This document shows, piece after piece, positions 10,201 to 18,214 of a stretch of DNA of 61,885 nucleotides. Under the pieces are notes generated by a model, which was given only the letters and a program-made list of their open reading frames with translations, ran no database searches and was not told the DNA's origin. The stretch comes from Stenotrophomonas terrae (GTDB taxonomy: Bacteria; Pseudomonadota; Gammaproteobacteria; Xanthomonadales; Xanthomonadaceae), in assembly GCF_001431465.1 (NCBI RefSeq), contig NZ_LDJJ01000032.1, forward strand, positions 1-61,885, given 5' to 3'. The first letter of the stretch is position 1, and every line of letters starts with the position of its first letter. Both the position numbers and the translations under genes were made by a program.

Positions 10201-10434
10201 GCGTTCATCCTCGGCGTACTGCCGATGGCCATCTCCACCGGTGCCGGCGCCAACGCCCGTCATTCGCTGGGTACCGGCGTAATCGGCGGCATGTTGTTCG
10301 CCACGGTCATCGGCGTGTTGCTGATCCCGCTGTTCTTCGTCAGCGTGCGGCGCATGCTCGGTGACAAGCTGGACGAACAGTCCAAGGAGTACATCGAACA
10401 GCACAAGGTTCGCGCGGTGCAGGAAAACCGCTGA
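7270..10434 (+). CDS. RND efflux transporter, HAE1 (AcrB) family
   Basis: This is a 1054-residue proton-driven inner-membrane exporter of the hydrophobe/amphiphile efflux family, typical AcrB length. TM1 is at the N-terminus (FFIEHPVFAWVVAILISLGG), followed by a large periplasmic loop. TM4 carries the proton-relay pair in GIVVDDAIVVIENVER at about residues 405-415. The duplicated second half begins near residue 540, with its own periplasmic loop and six helices. The gene follows the adaptor after 12 bp and is closed by a strong terminator. Multidrug export is the family role; the substrates here are unknown. Stenotrophomonas carries many such pumps, so I assign no Sme name. Confidence 0.95.
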   Translation: MPKFFIEHPVFAWVVAILISLGGVISILNLGIESYPSVAPPQVTVTANYPGASASTAEKSVTQVIEQQLTGIDNLMYFSSSSASNGRVTITLTFDSGTNADIAQVQVQNKVSLATPRLPSEVTKQGVVVAKANAGFLMAVGVRSDDGNVDRDALNDIVGARVLEQISRVPGVGSTQQFGSEYAMRIWLNPEKLQGYHLSATDVYNAIGTQNLQFAAGSVGGDPAPNGQAFTATVAAEGRYSSPEEFENTILRANSDGSVVKLKDVAKVSFGATNYGYDTKYNGKPVAVFAIQLLPGANALDVSEAVRAKMDELAPSFPPGVSWFTPYDSTTFVTISIEEVIHTLVEAIILVFLVMLIFLQNFRATIIPTLVIPVALLGTFMGMLAIGFTINQLTLFAMVLAIGIVVDDAIVVIENVERIMSEEKLDPKPATQKAMSQITGAVVAITVVLAAVFIPSALQPGASGEIYKQFALTIAMAMAFSALLALTFTPALCAAFLKPTHNEHPNWVYRTFNKYYGKLEKSYVGTVGGVIKHAPRWLMVFALLLVLCGFLFTRLPGSFLPEEDQGYALAIVQLPPGATKTRTTAVFDQLLGTLQQEDAFEGLMQITGFSFIGAGENVGMAFVRLKDWSERKETAPEFIQKMNQKAYGIKDAQIFFVNLPTVQGLGQFGGFDMWLQDRTGAGQEALMNARNTLLGAAGQDKALVGVRPNTLENSPQLQLKVDRVQAQAMGVSVNDVYTAIQMMLAPVYVNDFFYGGRIKRVNMQADAAYRTGPESLNSYFVPSSLSKDATGQPAMIPLSSVVKSEWIYAPPALNRYNGYSAVNIVGAPAPGSSSGQAMSTMERLVHDDLPAGFGYDWSGMSYQEILAGNAATLLMVLSIVVVFLCLAALYESWSIPVSVLLVVPIGILGAVVFSLLRGLPNDLYFKIGMVTVIGLAAKNAILIVEFAVEQRAAGKTLREATIEAAHLRFRPILMTSFAFILGVLPMAISTGAGANARHSLGTGVIGGMLFATVIGVLLIPLFFVSVRRMLGDKLDEQSKEYIEQHKVRAVQENR

Positions 10435-10438
10435 TACG

Positions 10439-10469
10439 AAAAGCCCCGGCAATGCCGGGGCTTTTTTTT
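10439..10469 (+). terminator. Rho-independent terminator of the RND operon
   Basis: A GCCCCGGC/GCCGGGGC stem with a 3-nt loop is followed by seven T. It starts within 10 bp of the transporter stop codon. Confidence 0.93.
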
Positions 10470-10481
10470 ACGCTCCTGTAT

Positions 10482-10688
10482 GTAGTGCCGAGCCATGCTC
10501 GGCAAGGGGCACTACCGGTAAAGCCCCTACTGTAGTGCCGAGCCATGCTCGGCTAGGGGCATTACCGGCAAAGCTTCTACTGTAGTGCCGAGCCATGCTC
10601 GGCAAAGGGCATTACCGGTAAAGCCCCTGCCGAGCATGGCTCGGCACTACATGAGGGAATGCCGCTGCCGAGCATGGCTCGGCACTGC
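10482..10688. repeat. SMAG palindrome cluster, five copies
   Basis: Five copies of the GTAG-headed palindrome are present. Three are in plus orientation at 10482-10504, 10532-10554 and 10582-10604, exactly 50 bp apart. Two are inverted at 10628-10650 and 10666-10688. The ~27-bp spacers of the direct copies are also near-identical and can themselves fold. The cluster fills the gap between the convergent RND and acyl-CoA dehydrogenase genes. Confidence 0.92.
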
Positions 10689-10695
10689 ATCCCGA

Positions 10696-11844
10696 TCAGC
10701 GCACGCCGGTTTCGTTGCGCGCAATCACCAAGCGCTGGATCTCCGAGGTACCCTCATAGATCTCGGTGATCTTGGCATCACGGAAATAACGCTCCAACGG
10801 CATTTCCTTGGAATAGCCCATGCCGCCGTGGATCTGAACCGCCTGATGGGCAATCCACATCGCCGCCTCCGAGGCGGTCAACTTGGCCACCGCGGCCTCG
10901 GTTGAAAACCGCTTGCCCTGCGACTTGGTCCAGGCGGCGCGCAGGGTCAGCAGCATCGCTGCGTCCAGCTTGCACTTCATGTCGGCGATCTTGGCCTGGA
11001 TCATCTGGAAGCTGGCGATCGGCGCGCCAAACGACTTGCGATCCTTCACATAGGCCAGCGAGGCTTCGTACGCCGCGCGCGCAATTCCCACCGCCTGCGA
11101 GGCGATGCCGATGCGGCCCGAATCCAGCAGGCTCATCGCGATCTTGAAACCCTCGCCTTCGTTGCCGATCACGTCCTCGGCAGCGGCAACATAGTCCTGG
11201 AACTCGATCTCGCAGGTTGCCGATGCGCGCACGCCCAGCTTGGGCTCGGTCTTGCCACGGCCGAAGCCGGGCTTGCGGGTGTCGATCATGAAAGCGGTGA
11301 TGCCGCGCGAGCGCTTGTCCGGGTCGGTCATCGCAAACAACACGATGTAACGGGCGACCGGGCCCGATGTGATCCAGCTCTTCTGGCCGTTGATCACAAA
11401 CGAACCATCAGCCTGCTTGACCGCGCGACACCGCATGGCGGTGGCGTCCGAACCGGACTGCGACTCCGTCAACGCGAAGGCGCCAATCTCGCTGCCTTCG
11501 GCAATCGCACGTACATAGGTCTGCTTCTGCGCCTCGGTGCCGTAACCCAGCACCGCGTTGCAGAACAGCGAATTATTGACCGACATGATGGTGGCATGGG
11601 CCGCATCGGCCGCCGAGACTTCGATGATCGCCAGCACGCTGGAGATCGGATCCATACCCGAGCCGCCGTATTCCACCGGCACTTCGATGCCCATCAGGCC
11701 GTTCTCGCCGAGCAGGCGGATGTTCTCCAGCGGGTACTCACCGGTGGCGTCGAAGTGCTCGGCGCTGGGGGCGATCTTTTCTTTGGCGATACGGCGGGCG
11801 ACGTCCTGCAGCATCAGCTGCTCGTCGGAAAAACTGAAGTCCAC
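10696..11844 (-). CDS. Acyl-CoA dehydrogenase (short/branched-chain type)
   Basis: This cytoplasmic FAD flavoprotein should oxidise an acyl-CoA to the 2,3-enoyl-CoA and pass electrons to ETF. The protein has about 382 residues, the usual length. The family signatures are FALTESQSGSDA near residue 120 and QIHGGMGYSKEMPLERYFRDAKI near residue 340. The catalytic Glu lies in YEGTSEIQRLVIAR near the C-terminus. I chose the GTG at 11844 because GGGAGGGG stands 4 nt upstream of it. Extending to the TTG at 11868 would bury that site inside the gene. Exact chain-length specificity cannot be read from sequence. The gene stands alone and is divergent from the ArsR-methyltransferase gene. Confidence 0.93.
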   Translation of the reverse strand: MDFSFSDEQLMLQDVARRIAKEKIAPSAEHFDATGEYPLENIRLLGENGLMGIEVPVEYGGSGMDPISSVLAIIEVSAADAAHATIMSVNNSLFCNAVLGYGTEAQKQTYVRAIAEGSEIGAFALTESQSGSDATAMRCRAVKQADGSFVINGQKSWITSGPVARYIVLFAMTDPDKRSRGITAFMIDTRKPGFGRGKTEPKLGVRASATCEIEFQDYVAAAEDVIGNEGEGFKIAMSLLDSGRIGIASQAVGIARAAYEASLAYVKDRKSFGAPIASFQMIQAKIADMKCKLDAAMLLTLRAAWTKSQGKRFSTEAAVAKLTASEAAMWIAHQAVQIHGGMGYSKEMPLERYFRDAKITEIYEGTSEIQRLVIARNETGVR

Positions 11845-11868
11845 TACACCCCTCCCAGGGTTTATCAA

Positions 11869-11891
11869 GTTGCGATTGTAACCATCGCAAC
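11869..11891. promoter_or_regulatory. Inverted repeat in the acyl-CoA dehydrogenase / ArsR divergent region
   Basis: GTTGCGAT and ATCGCAAC form perfect 8-bp arms around a 7-nt spacer, 25 bp upstream of the acyl-CoA dehydrogenase start. The symmetry suggests a repressor operator; the binding protein is unknown. Confidence 0.5.
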
Positions 11892-11913
11892 CCCGTTCAG
11901 CCTATGCATCTTC

Positions 11914-11968
11914 TTGACCGGAACCGGCAATACAACGAAAATATCTCTATATCGCGATAGGTAGATAT
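11914..11968 (+). promoter_or_regulatory. Promoter and palindromic operator of the ArsR-methyltransferase / metH operon
   Basis: TTGACC at 11914-11919 is a good -35 box, with a weak A-rich -10 near 11937-11944. Immediately downstream, 11941-11968 is a dyad centred on ATCGCGAT with outer arms ATATCT and AGATAT. It ends 2 bp before the ATG at 11971. A site here fits autoregulation by the ArsR-type protein, as for SahR-controlled methionine-cycle genes. Confidence 0.55.
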
Positions 11969-11970
11969 TT

Positions 11971-12900
11971 ATGGATCTGGAAGACTGGTCAACCCGTCTG
12001 AAAGTGTTCGCCGATGCGACGCGCGTGCGTCTGTTGACGCTGCTTGAGCAGGAAGAACTGACTGTGGCCGAACTGTCGGCCATCACCACGCTGGCACAGC
12101 CACGCGTGTCCACCCATCTGGCCCGGCTCAAGGAAGCCGGTCTGGTGCGCGATCGCCGCGCCGGAGTCTCGGCGTATTACCGCTTTGACGAAGCCGCGCT
12201 GGATTCGGCGCAGCGCGCATTGTGGCATGCACTGAGCAGCGGCAGCGACGATCCCCTGCTGCGCCAGGATGCCGAGCGTGTGCCCTCGGTACTGGCCATG
12301 CGTGCCGCCGACCAGAACTGGGCAGACAGTGTTGCCGGCGACATGGAGCGCCATTATTCGCCCGGCCGCACCTGGGAAGCGATGGCGCGCAGCGCGCTGC
12401 CATTGCTGGAAACCGGTGACGTGCTGGACATCGCCTCCGGCGACGGCGTTCTGGCCGAGCTACTGGCCCCGCATGCAAAACGCTATGTCTGCATCGATAC
12501 CAGCGCCCGCGTTGTCGCCGCCGCCAGCGAGCGCCTGCGCAAGTTGCCCAATGTCGAGGTGCTGGAAGGCGACATGCACAAGCTGCCGTTCGCCGATGGC
12601 AGCTTCGACCTGGTGGTGCTGATGCACGCCCTGACCTACTCCAGCCAACCGGCCAAGGCCGTGGCCGAATGCGCCCGTGTACTGCGTCCGCAAGGCCGGC
12701 TGATGTTGTGCAGCCTGGCCCGCCACGAGCACAAGACCGCGGTGGAAGCCTATGGCCACGTCAACCTGGGCTTCACCGGCAAGGAACTGCGCAAGTTCGT
12801 GGAAAAGGCCGGGCTGGTGGTTTCCAGCCTGGAGACCGTCACCCGCGAAAAACGCCCGCCGCATTTCGAAGTGATTTCGCTGATCGCGCACCAACCCTGA
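11971..12900 (+). CDS. ArsR-family regulator fused to a SAM-dependent methyltransferase domain (SahR-type)
   Basis: The 309-residue protein combines two domains. Residues 5-90 are an ArsR winged helix (DATRVRLLTLLEQEELTVAE, LAQPRVSTHLARLKEAGLV). Residues 130-300 are a class I methyltransferase fold with motif I VLDIASGDGVLAELL and the acidic segment VLEGDMHKLPF. No metal-binding ELCVCDL motif is present, so arsenic sensing is unlikely. Proteins of this architecture next to metH are described as SahR, which senses S-adenosylhomocysteine and represses methionine-cycle genes. The methyltransferase domain would then be the ligand sensor. The first metH gene begins 21 bp downstream, so the pair is probably one transcript. 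Domain calls are firm; the SahR assignment is inferred. Confidence 0.85.
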   Translation: MDLEDWSTRLKVFADATRVRLLTLLEQEELTVAELSAITTLAQPRVSTHLARLKEAGLVRDRRAGVSAYYRFDEAALDSAQRALWHALSSGSDDPLLRQDAERVPSVLAMRAADQNWADSVAGDMERHYSPGRTWEAMARSALPLLETGDVLDIASGDGVLAELLAPHAKRYVCIDTSARVVAAASERLRKLPNVEVLEGDMHKLPFADGSFDLVVLMHALTYSSQPAKAVAECARVLRPQGRLMLCSLARHEHKTAVEAYGHVNLGFTGKELRKFVEKAGLVVSSLETVTREKRPPHFEVISLIAHQP

Positions 12901-12921
12901 CACGAGCACCCGGCCCGCCCT

Positions 12922-14001
12922 ATGCAAGCCCTCCCCTGGCTCCACCCCGACCGCGTCCGCAAGCTGCTGGATGCCCTGGCCCAGCGCATCCTGATCATCG
13001 ACGGCGCGATGGGAACGATGATCCAGCGCCATCGGCTGGAGGAAGGCGACTATCGCGGCGAACGCTTTGCCGAGGGCTTCGACAGCCAGCACGTCCACGG
13101 CGCCGGCTGCGGGCACGACCTGAAGGGCAACAATGATCTCCTGCTGCTGACCAAGCCTGAGGTGATCGCCGGCATCCATACCGCCTACCTTGAAGCCGGT
13201 GCGGACCTGCTGGAAACCAATACCTTCAACGCCACCTCGGTCAGCCAGGCCGACTATCACCTGGAACACCTGGTGTATGAGTTGAACAAGGCCGGTGCCC
13301 AGGTTGCACGCCAATGCTGTGATGCCATCGAAGCCATCAACCCGGCAAAGCCGCGCTTCGTGATCGGTGTGCTCGGCCCGACCAGCCGCACCGCCTCGAT
13401 CAGCCCCGACGTCAACGATCCCGGCTTCCGCAACACCAGTTTCGACGAACTGCGCGCAACCTACCGCGAGGCCATTGAAGGCCTGATCGACGGCGGCGCC
13501 GACACGCTGATGGTGGAAACCATCTTCGACACGCTCAATGCCAAGGCGGCGCTGTTCGCCATTGAGGAAGTATTCGATGCGCGCGGTGGACGCCTGCCGA
13601 TCATGATCTCCGGCACCATCACCGATGCCTCCGGGCGCACCCTGTCCGGGCAGACCGCCGAAGCCTTCTACGCCTCGGTCTCGCATGGCCAGCCGCTGTC
13701 GATCGGCTTCAACTGTGCACTCGGCGCCACCGACATGCGCCCGCATGTGGAAACGCTGGCGCAGATTTCCAGTGGCTATGTCAGCGCGCACCCGAATGCC
13801 GGCCTGCCCAATGCCTTCGGCGAGTACGACGAGACGCCCGAGGAAATGGCCACCACGCTCAAGGAGTTCGCCCAGTCCGGCCTGCTGAACCTGGTGGGCG
13901 GTTGCTGCGGCACCTCGCCCGATCATATCCGCGCCATTGCCGAAGCTGTCGCCGGGCTGCCGCCACGCAGGCTGCCGCTGGCTGCGGACAAGGCCGCATG
14001 A
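12922..14001 (+). CDS. metH: Cobalamin-dependent methionine synthase, homocysteine-binding half (MetH part 1)
   Basis: This 359-residue protein corresponds to the first domain of MetH, the homocysteine S-methyltransferase barrel. It shows [13 protein letters not shown] at about residue 30, ETNTFNAT near 95, GFNCALGA near 260 and the zinc-ligand GGCCGTSP near 325. In E. coli this domain is fused to the folate, B12 and activation domains. Here those are encoded separately 0.6 kb downstream, so the two products must act together. It lies between the SahR-type regulator and the SDR gene. The gap to the SDR start is only 10 bp, which indicates one operon. The gene is complete, not a broken fragment: it has proper ends and an intact zinc site. 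Confidence 0.93.
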   Translation: MQALPWLHPDRVRKLLDALAQRILIIDGAMGTMIQRHRLEEGDYRGERFAEGFDSQHVHGAGCGHDLKGNNDLLLLTKPEVIAGIHTAYLEAGADLLETNTFNATSVSQADYHLEHLVYELNKAGAQVARQCCDAIEAINPAKPRFVIGVLGPTSRTASISPDVNDPGFRNTSFDELRATYREAIEGLIDGGADTLMVETIFDTLNAKAALFAIEEVFDARGGRLPIMISGTITDASGRTLSGQTAEAFYASVSHGQPLSIGFNCALGATDMRPHVETLAQISSGYVSAHPNAGLPNAFGEYDETPEEMATTLKEFAQSGLLNLVGGCCGTSPDHIRAIAEAVAGLPPRRLPLAADKAA

Positions 14002-14011
14002 GGAACACACG

Positions 14012-14614
14012 ATGAAGAAGATCCTGCTGGTCGGTGCCAGTGGCACCTTGGGTTCGGCGGTTGCGCAGCATCTGCGGCAACAGCATCAGGTCATCACCGC
14101 GTCGCGCTCGGATCCGCTGCACAGCGTCGATCTTGGCAGCGACGACAGCGTGAGCGCGCTGCTGCAGGCAGTCGGCCCGCTCGATGCCATCGTCGCCACC
14201 ACCGGCAGTGTCCACTTCGGGCCGTTGACCGAAATGAGCCCGGCACAATTCGCGCAGGGCCTGCAGGACAAGCTGCTGGGCCAGGTGCGGCTGGCATTAC
14301 TGGGCCAACAGCATCTGCGTGACGGCGGCAGCATCACCTTGACCACCGGCATCCTGACCGAGCAGCCGATCGCCCAGGGTGTCAGCGCCAGCAGCGTCAA
14401 TGCCGCCATCGAAGGTTTCGTACGCGCTGCCGCGCTCGAACTGCCGCGCGGCCTGCGCATCAACGCGGTGAGCCCTAGTGTGCTTAGCGAAGCGCTGGAT
14501 GCCTACGGCGATTTCTTCCCCGGCTTTGAACCGGTCTCCGCCGCCCGCGCCGCACTGGCTTACCAGCGCAGCATCGACGGCATCGCCAATGGACAGGTTT
14601 TCAAGGTCTGGTAA
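14012..14614 (+). CDS. Atypical short-chain dehydrogenase/reductase between the metH halves
   Basis: This 200-residue Rossmann protein starts with the nucleotide-binding motif [13 protein letters not shown]. It continues with a shortened SDR fold to the typical segment [15 protein letters not shown] near residue 155. The usual YxxxK catalytic pair is not visible: the corresponding stretch reads [12 protein letters not shown]. It may therefore be an atypical SDR with altered or no oxidoreductase activity. I chose the ATG at 14012 because the Rossmann strand begins there. Its TAA overlaps the ATG of the second metH gene (TAATG), so translation is coupled. Its substrate and any link to methionine synthesis are unknown. 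Confidence 0.85.
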   Translation: MKKILLVGASGTLGSAVAQHLRQQHQVITASRSDPLHSVDLGSDDSVSALLQAVGPLDAIVATTGSVHFGPLTEMSPAQFAQGLQDKLLGQVRLALLGQQHLRDGGSITLTTGILTEQPIAQGVSASSVNAAIEGFVRAAALELPRGLRINAVSPSVLSEALDAYGDFFPGFEPVSAARAALAYQRSIDGIANGQVFKVW

Positions 14615-17445
14615 TGAGCAACGACACCGCAACCCATTACACCCGCCTGTCTGGCCTGGAACCACTGGTCATCACTCCGGACCTGTTGTTCATCAACGTC
14701 GGCGAGCGCACCAATGTCACCGGCAGCGCCCAGTTCCGCAAACTGGTCAAGGAAGAGCGTTACGAAGAAGCGGTCGAGGTCGCCCGCCAGCAGGTGGCCA
14801 GCGGTGCACAGATCCTCGACGTCAACATGGACGAGGGCCTGATCGATTCCGAAAAGGCGATGGCGCGGTTCCTCAACCTGATCATGTCCGAGCCGGATAT
14901 CGCCCGCATTCCGGTGATGGTCGATTCGTCCAAGTGGAGCGTGATCGAAGCCGGTCTGAAGTGCCTGCAGGGCAAGAGCGTGGTCAACTCGATCTCGCTG
15001 AAGGAAGGCGAAGCCGCGTTCCTGGAACATGCGCGCTTGGTGCGCCGCTATGGTGCCGCGGCGGTGGTGATGGCCTTCGACGAGGTCGGCCAGGCCGATA
15101 CCTGCGAGCGCAAGGTCGAGATCTGCACGCGCGCCTACCGCATCCTGACTGAAGAAGTTGGCTTCCCCCCGGAAGACATCATCTTCGACCCCAACATCTT
15201 TGCCGTGGCCACCGGCATCGAGGAACACGACAACTACGCGGTGGACTTCATTGAAGCCACCCGCATCATCAAGCGCACGCTGCCGCATTGCCATGTATCC
15301 GGCGGCGTATCGAACGTTTCGTTCTCCTTCCGCGGCAATGAAACCGTGCGCCAGGCGATCCATTCGGTGTTCCTGTACCACGCCATCAAGGCCGGCATGG
15401 ACATGGGCATCGTCAACGCCGGCGCCATGCCGATCTACGACCAGCTCGATCCGGAACTGCGCGAGCGGGTGGAAGATGTGATCCTCAACCGCCGTCGCGA
15501 CGGTACTGAGCGTTTGCTGGAAATCGCCGAGCGCTACAAGGGCAAGAAAGGTGAGAAGAAAGTCGAGGATCTTGCCTGGCGCGAACGACCGGTGCGCGAC
15601 CGGCTGGCCCATGCGCTGGTGCAAGGGCTCGATGCCTGGGTTGAAGAAGACACCGAAGAAGCCCGGCAGCAGTCCAGCCGCCCGCTCGACGTGATCGAAG
15701 GGCCACTGATGGACGGCATGAATGTGGTCGGCGACCTGTTCGGTGCCGGCAAGATGTTCCTGCCGCAGGTGGTCAAGTCCGCCCGCGTGATGAAGAAAGC
15801 CGTGGCCTATCTGCTGCCCTTCATCGAGGAAGAAAAGGCGCGCACCGGCGAAGTCGGCAAGACCAACGGCAAGATCATCATGGCCACGGTCAAGGGTGAC
15901 GTGCATGACATCGGCAAGAACATCGTCGGCGTCGTGCTTGCCTGCAACAACTTCGAAGTGGTCGACCTGGGCGTGATGGTGCCGGCACAGAAGATCCTAG
16001 ACGCGGCCCGTGCCGAGAACGCCGACATCATCGGTCTATCCGGCCTGATCACGCCCTCGCTGGAGGAAATGAGCCACGTCGCCAAGGAAATGCAGCGACA
16101 GGGCTTTGAGTTGCCGCTGATGATCGGCGGCGCGACCACTTCGCGCGCGCATACCGCGCTGAAGATTGATCCGTTCTACAGCGCGCCCACCGTGTGGGTG
16201 AAGGACGCCTCGCGCGCGGTTGGCGTTGCGCAGTCGCTGATCTCACGCGACCTGCGCGCCAGCTTCGTCGCCGCCAACGATGCCGACTACGCCGATATCC
16301 GCCAGCGCCACCGCAACCGTGGCGACGCCAAACGCCTGGTCTCGCTGGAACATGCGCGCGGCCAGCGTTTCAGCTGCGACTGGAGCCAGTACACGCCGCC
16401 GACGCCGAACCAGCCGGGCGTACATGTATTCGATGACTACCCGCTGGAAGATCTGCTGCCCGTCATCGACTGGACGCCGTTCTTCCAAGCCTGGGAACTG
16501 GCCGGCAAGTACCCGGCGATTCTGACCGACGAGATCGTAGGCCCACAGGCCAGCGATCTGTTTGCCGATGCGCAGGCGATGCTCAAGCGCATTGTTGACG
16601 AGAAGTGGCTGACGGCGCGGGCGGTGTTCGGCCTGTGGCCGGCAAACAGCAGCGGAGACGATGTCGTGCTCTCCCTTCTCCCGCATGCGGGAGACAGTAC
16701 CGCTTCTTCCCTTCTCCCGCATGCGGGAGAAGGTGCCCGAAGGGCGGATGAGGGCAAGCTTTCAGCTTCTTCGCTTGCACCTCACACCCTCACCCCAACC
16801 CCTCTCCCGGGGGGAGAGGGGCTTGAGCAGCGCACCCTGCACTTCCTGCGCCAGCAGGTCGATAAGCCGGCCGAGCGCCCGGACTTCTGCCTGGCCGACT
16901 TCATCGCCCCGGCAGACAGCGGCAAGCAGGACTGGATCGGCGCGTTCGCGGTGACCGCAGGCATCGGCATCGACGCCCACGTCGCGCGTTATGAAGCCGA
17001 CCACGACGACTACAACGCCATCCTGCTCAAGGCCCTGGCCGACCGCCTGGCCGAAGCCATGGCCGAGCGCCTGCACCAGCGCGTGCGGACCGAGTTCTGG
17101 GGATACGCCAGCGGCGAGCAGCTCGACAACGAGGCGCTGATCGCCGAGAAGTACAGCGGCATCCGCCCCGCCCCGGGCTACCCGGCCTGCCCCGAACACA
17201 GCGAGAAACAGGCGCTGTTCGAACTGCTCGGCGCCGAGGGCATCGGCATGTCGCTGACCGAGAGCTTCGCTATGCTGCCTACCGCCGCGGTCTCCGGCTA
17301 CTACTTCAGCCATCCGCAGAGCCAATACTTCGTGGTCGGCCGCGTATCGCGCGAACAGGTCAGCGACTACGCCAGACGCAAGGGCGTGGACCGCGCCCAG
17401 GTCGAGCGCTGGCTGGCCTCCAACCTCGATTACGATCCGGAATGA
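14614..17445 (+). CDS. metH: Cobalamin-dependent methionine synthase, folate/B12/activation half (MetH part 2), with in-frame repeat insertion
   Basis: The 943-residue protein carries the remaining MetH domains. The pterin-binding barrel with [12 protein letters not shown] is at residues 25-280. The B12 cap and B12-binding domain follow, with the ligand motif DVHDIGKN at about 429. The SAM-binding activation domain runs from about 735 to the end, with [12 protein letters not shown] near 850. Between the last two, residues about 684-732 are low-complexity (two LLPHAG repeats, then PTPLPGGEG). They are encoded by a palindromic intergenic-type repeat at 16672-16821. The activation domain resumes intact at LHFLRQQ. 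The frame stays open and the downstream motifs are conserved, so the gene is probably functional. Confidence 0.94.
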   Translation: MSNDTATHYTRLSGLEPLVITPDLLFINVGERTNVTGSAQFRKLVKEERYEEAVEVARQQVASGAQILDVNMDEGLIDSEKAMARFLNLIMSEPDIARIPVMVDSSKWSVIEAGLKCLQGKSVVNSISLKEGEAAFLEHARLVRRYGAAAVVMAFDEVGQADTCERKVEICTRAYRILTEEVGFPPEDIIFDPNIFAVATGIEEHDNYAVDFIEATRIIKRTLPHCHVSGGVSNVSFSFRGNETVRQAIHSVFLYHAIKAGMDMGIVNAGAMPIYDQLDPELRERVEDVILNRRRDGTERLLEIAERYKGKKGEKKVEDLAWRERPVRDRLAHALVQGLDAWVEEDTEEARQQSSRPLDVIEGPLMDGMNVVGDLFGAGKMFLPQVVKSARVMKKAVAYLLPFIEEEKARTGEVGKTNGKIIMATVKGDVHDIGKNIVGVVLACNNFEVVDLGVMVPAQKILDAARAENADIIGLSGLITPSLEEMSHVAKEMQRQGFELPLMIGGATTSRAHTALKIDPFYSAPTVWVKDASRAVGVAQSLISRDLRASFVAANDADYADIRQRHRNRGDAKRLVSLEHARGQRFSCDWSQYTPPTPNQPGVHVFDDYPLEDLLPVIDWTPFFQAWELAGKYPAILTDEIVGPQASDLFADAQAMLKRIVDEKWLTARAVFGLWPANSSGDDVVLSLLPHAGDSTASSLLPHAGEGARRADEGKLSASSLAPHTLTPTPLPGGEGLEQRTLHFLRQQVDKPAERPDFCLADFIAPADSGKQDWIGAFAVTAGIGIDAHVARYEADHDDYNAILLKALADRLAEAMAERLHQRVRTEFWGYASGEQLDNEALIAEKYSGIRPAPGYPACPEHSEKQALFELLGAEGIGMSLTESFAMLPTAAVSGYYFSHPQSQYFVVGRVSREQVSDYARRKGVDRAQVERWLASNLDYDPE
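16672..16821 (+). repeat. Palindromic repeat element inserted inside the metH part 2 coding region
   Basis: The DNA contains two near-identical 36-bp units, each with the perfect palindrome CTCCCGCATGCGGGAG (16678-16693 and 16714-16729). A spacer and a third hairpin (CCCCTCTCC/GGAGAGGGG, 16799-16821) follow. On the opposite strand it aligns with the intergenic element at 43061-43154: same terminal hairpins, the GGTTGGGGTGAGGG core and the CCCTCATCCG segment. It is read in frame as about 50 residues. Confidence 0.88.
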
Positions 17446-17520
17446 TCCTGCCCCTGGCAGCGGCGACAAGGCCGCTGCCAGCCACTATCCTGCACGCTGC
17501 CCCCTTGGCCAACATCTCCC

Positions 17521-18204
17521 ATGTCTAGCCGCAACGCCGAGCTGATCCGCAAGCACGCCGCCGCCGGCCGCATTGGTCTATGCGGTACCGACGACTGGGT
17601 CGGCAAGGCGATCCGCAAGGCACAGGCGCCACTGACCCAGGACGGCCATCGCAGCCTGTGGTCGCATGCGTTCCTGTTCAGCGAGCAACGCCTGGATGGG
17701 CACTGGTGGGTGCTGGAATCGGACCTGGACCTGCGCAACCGGCAGCTGCGCCTGGGCGCCCAGGAAAACCGCGCCGACCGCTATTTCGACGACGAGGCCT
17801 TTCCCAACCTGGCCATCCTCGATTTCGGCCTGGATGCCGGGCAGACCCACAAAGTGCAGATCGCCGCGCTGGACCTGCTGTCGGGCCTTTCCAGCTACTC
17901 GCTCAGCGAACTGGTCGGCACCCTGTTCGCCATGCACAGCACCCGCCTGCGCCGCCGCAGCAACCTGCTGTCCAAGGAAGGCGCGCTCTATTGCTCGGCG
18001 ATGGTGCAGCACTGCTATGCGGCAGCCGGCGTTGACCTGATGCCCGGCGTCCACGGCAAGAACGTGGCCCCGCAGGACATCTACAATTCGGCGCTGACCC
18101 ACACCACGCATTCGCTGATTCGTGACCTGGGCATCTCCAGCCTGCGCCGCTTCACCCACAGCGCCAAAGAGTTGCTGGACACCCCGGTTCAAGACCTGTT
18201 CTGA
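17521..18204 (+). CDS. Putative papain-like/NlpC-P60-related (YiiX-like) hydrolase
   Basis: This 227-residue protein has no signal peptide or membrane segment. It resembles permuted papain-fold hydrolases. An early His lies in SLWSHAFLFSE (about residue 50) and a later Cys in GALYCSAMVQHCY (about residue 160), which is the His-before-Cys order of the YiiX/LRAT-type fold. The C-terminal part contains VAPQDIYNSA, similar to the PSDL/PxDL element often seen after the Cys in these enzymes. The ATG at 17521 is the only good start. It follows metH by 75 bp and may have its own promoter. The family is inferred from motif order; substrate and localisation are unknown. Confidence 0.6.
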   Translation: MSSRNAELIRKHAAAGRIGLCGTDDWVGKAIRKAQAPLTQDGHRSLWSHAFLFSEQRLDGHWWVLESDLDLRNRQLRLGAQENRADRYFDDEAFPNLAILDFGLDAGQTHKVQIAALDLLSGLSSYSLSELVGTLFAMHSTRLRRRSNLLSKEGALYCSAMVQHCYAAAGVDLMPGVHGKNVAPQDIYNSALTHTTHSLIRDLGISSLRRFTHSAKELLDTPVQDLF

Positions 18205-18214
18205 GCCACCCTGC

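Noticed and set aside
10482..10688. Regularly spaced repeats resembling a CRISPR array
   Set aside because: The spacers are near-identical copies, the repeat is a SMAG palindrome, orientation flips within the cluster and no cas gene is present.
11971..12900. Arsenic-resistance regulator
   Set aside because: No metal-binding cysteine motif and no ars genes nearby. The fused methyltransferase domain and the metH neighbour point to SAM/SAH sensing.
16672..16821. Intein or pseudogene break in the second metH gene
   Set aside because: The insert is only about 50 residues, lacks splicing motifs, keeps the frame and is followed by an intact activation domain.
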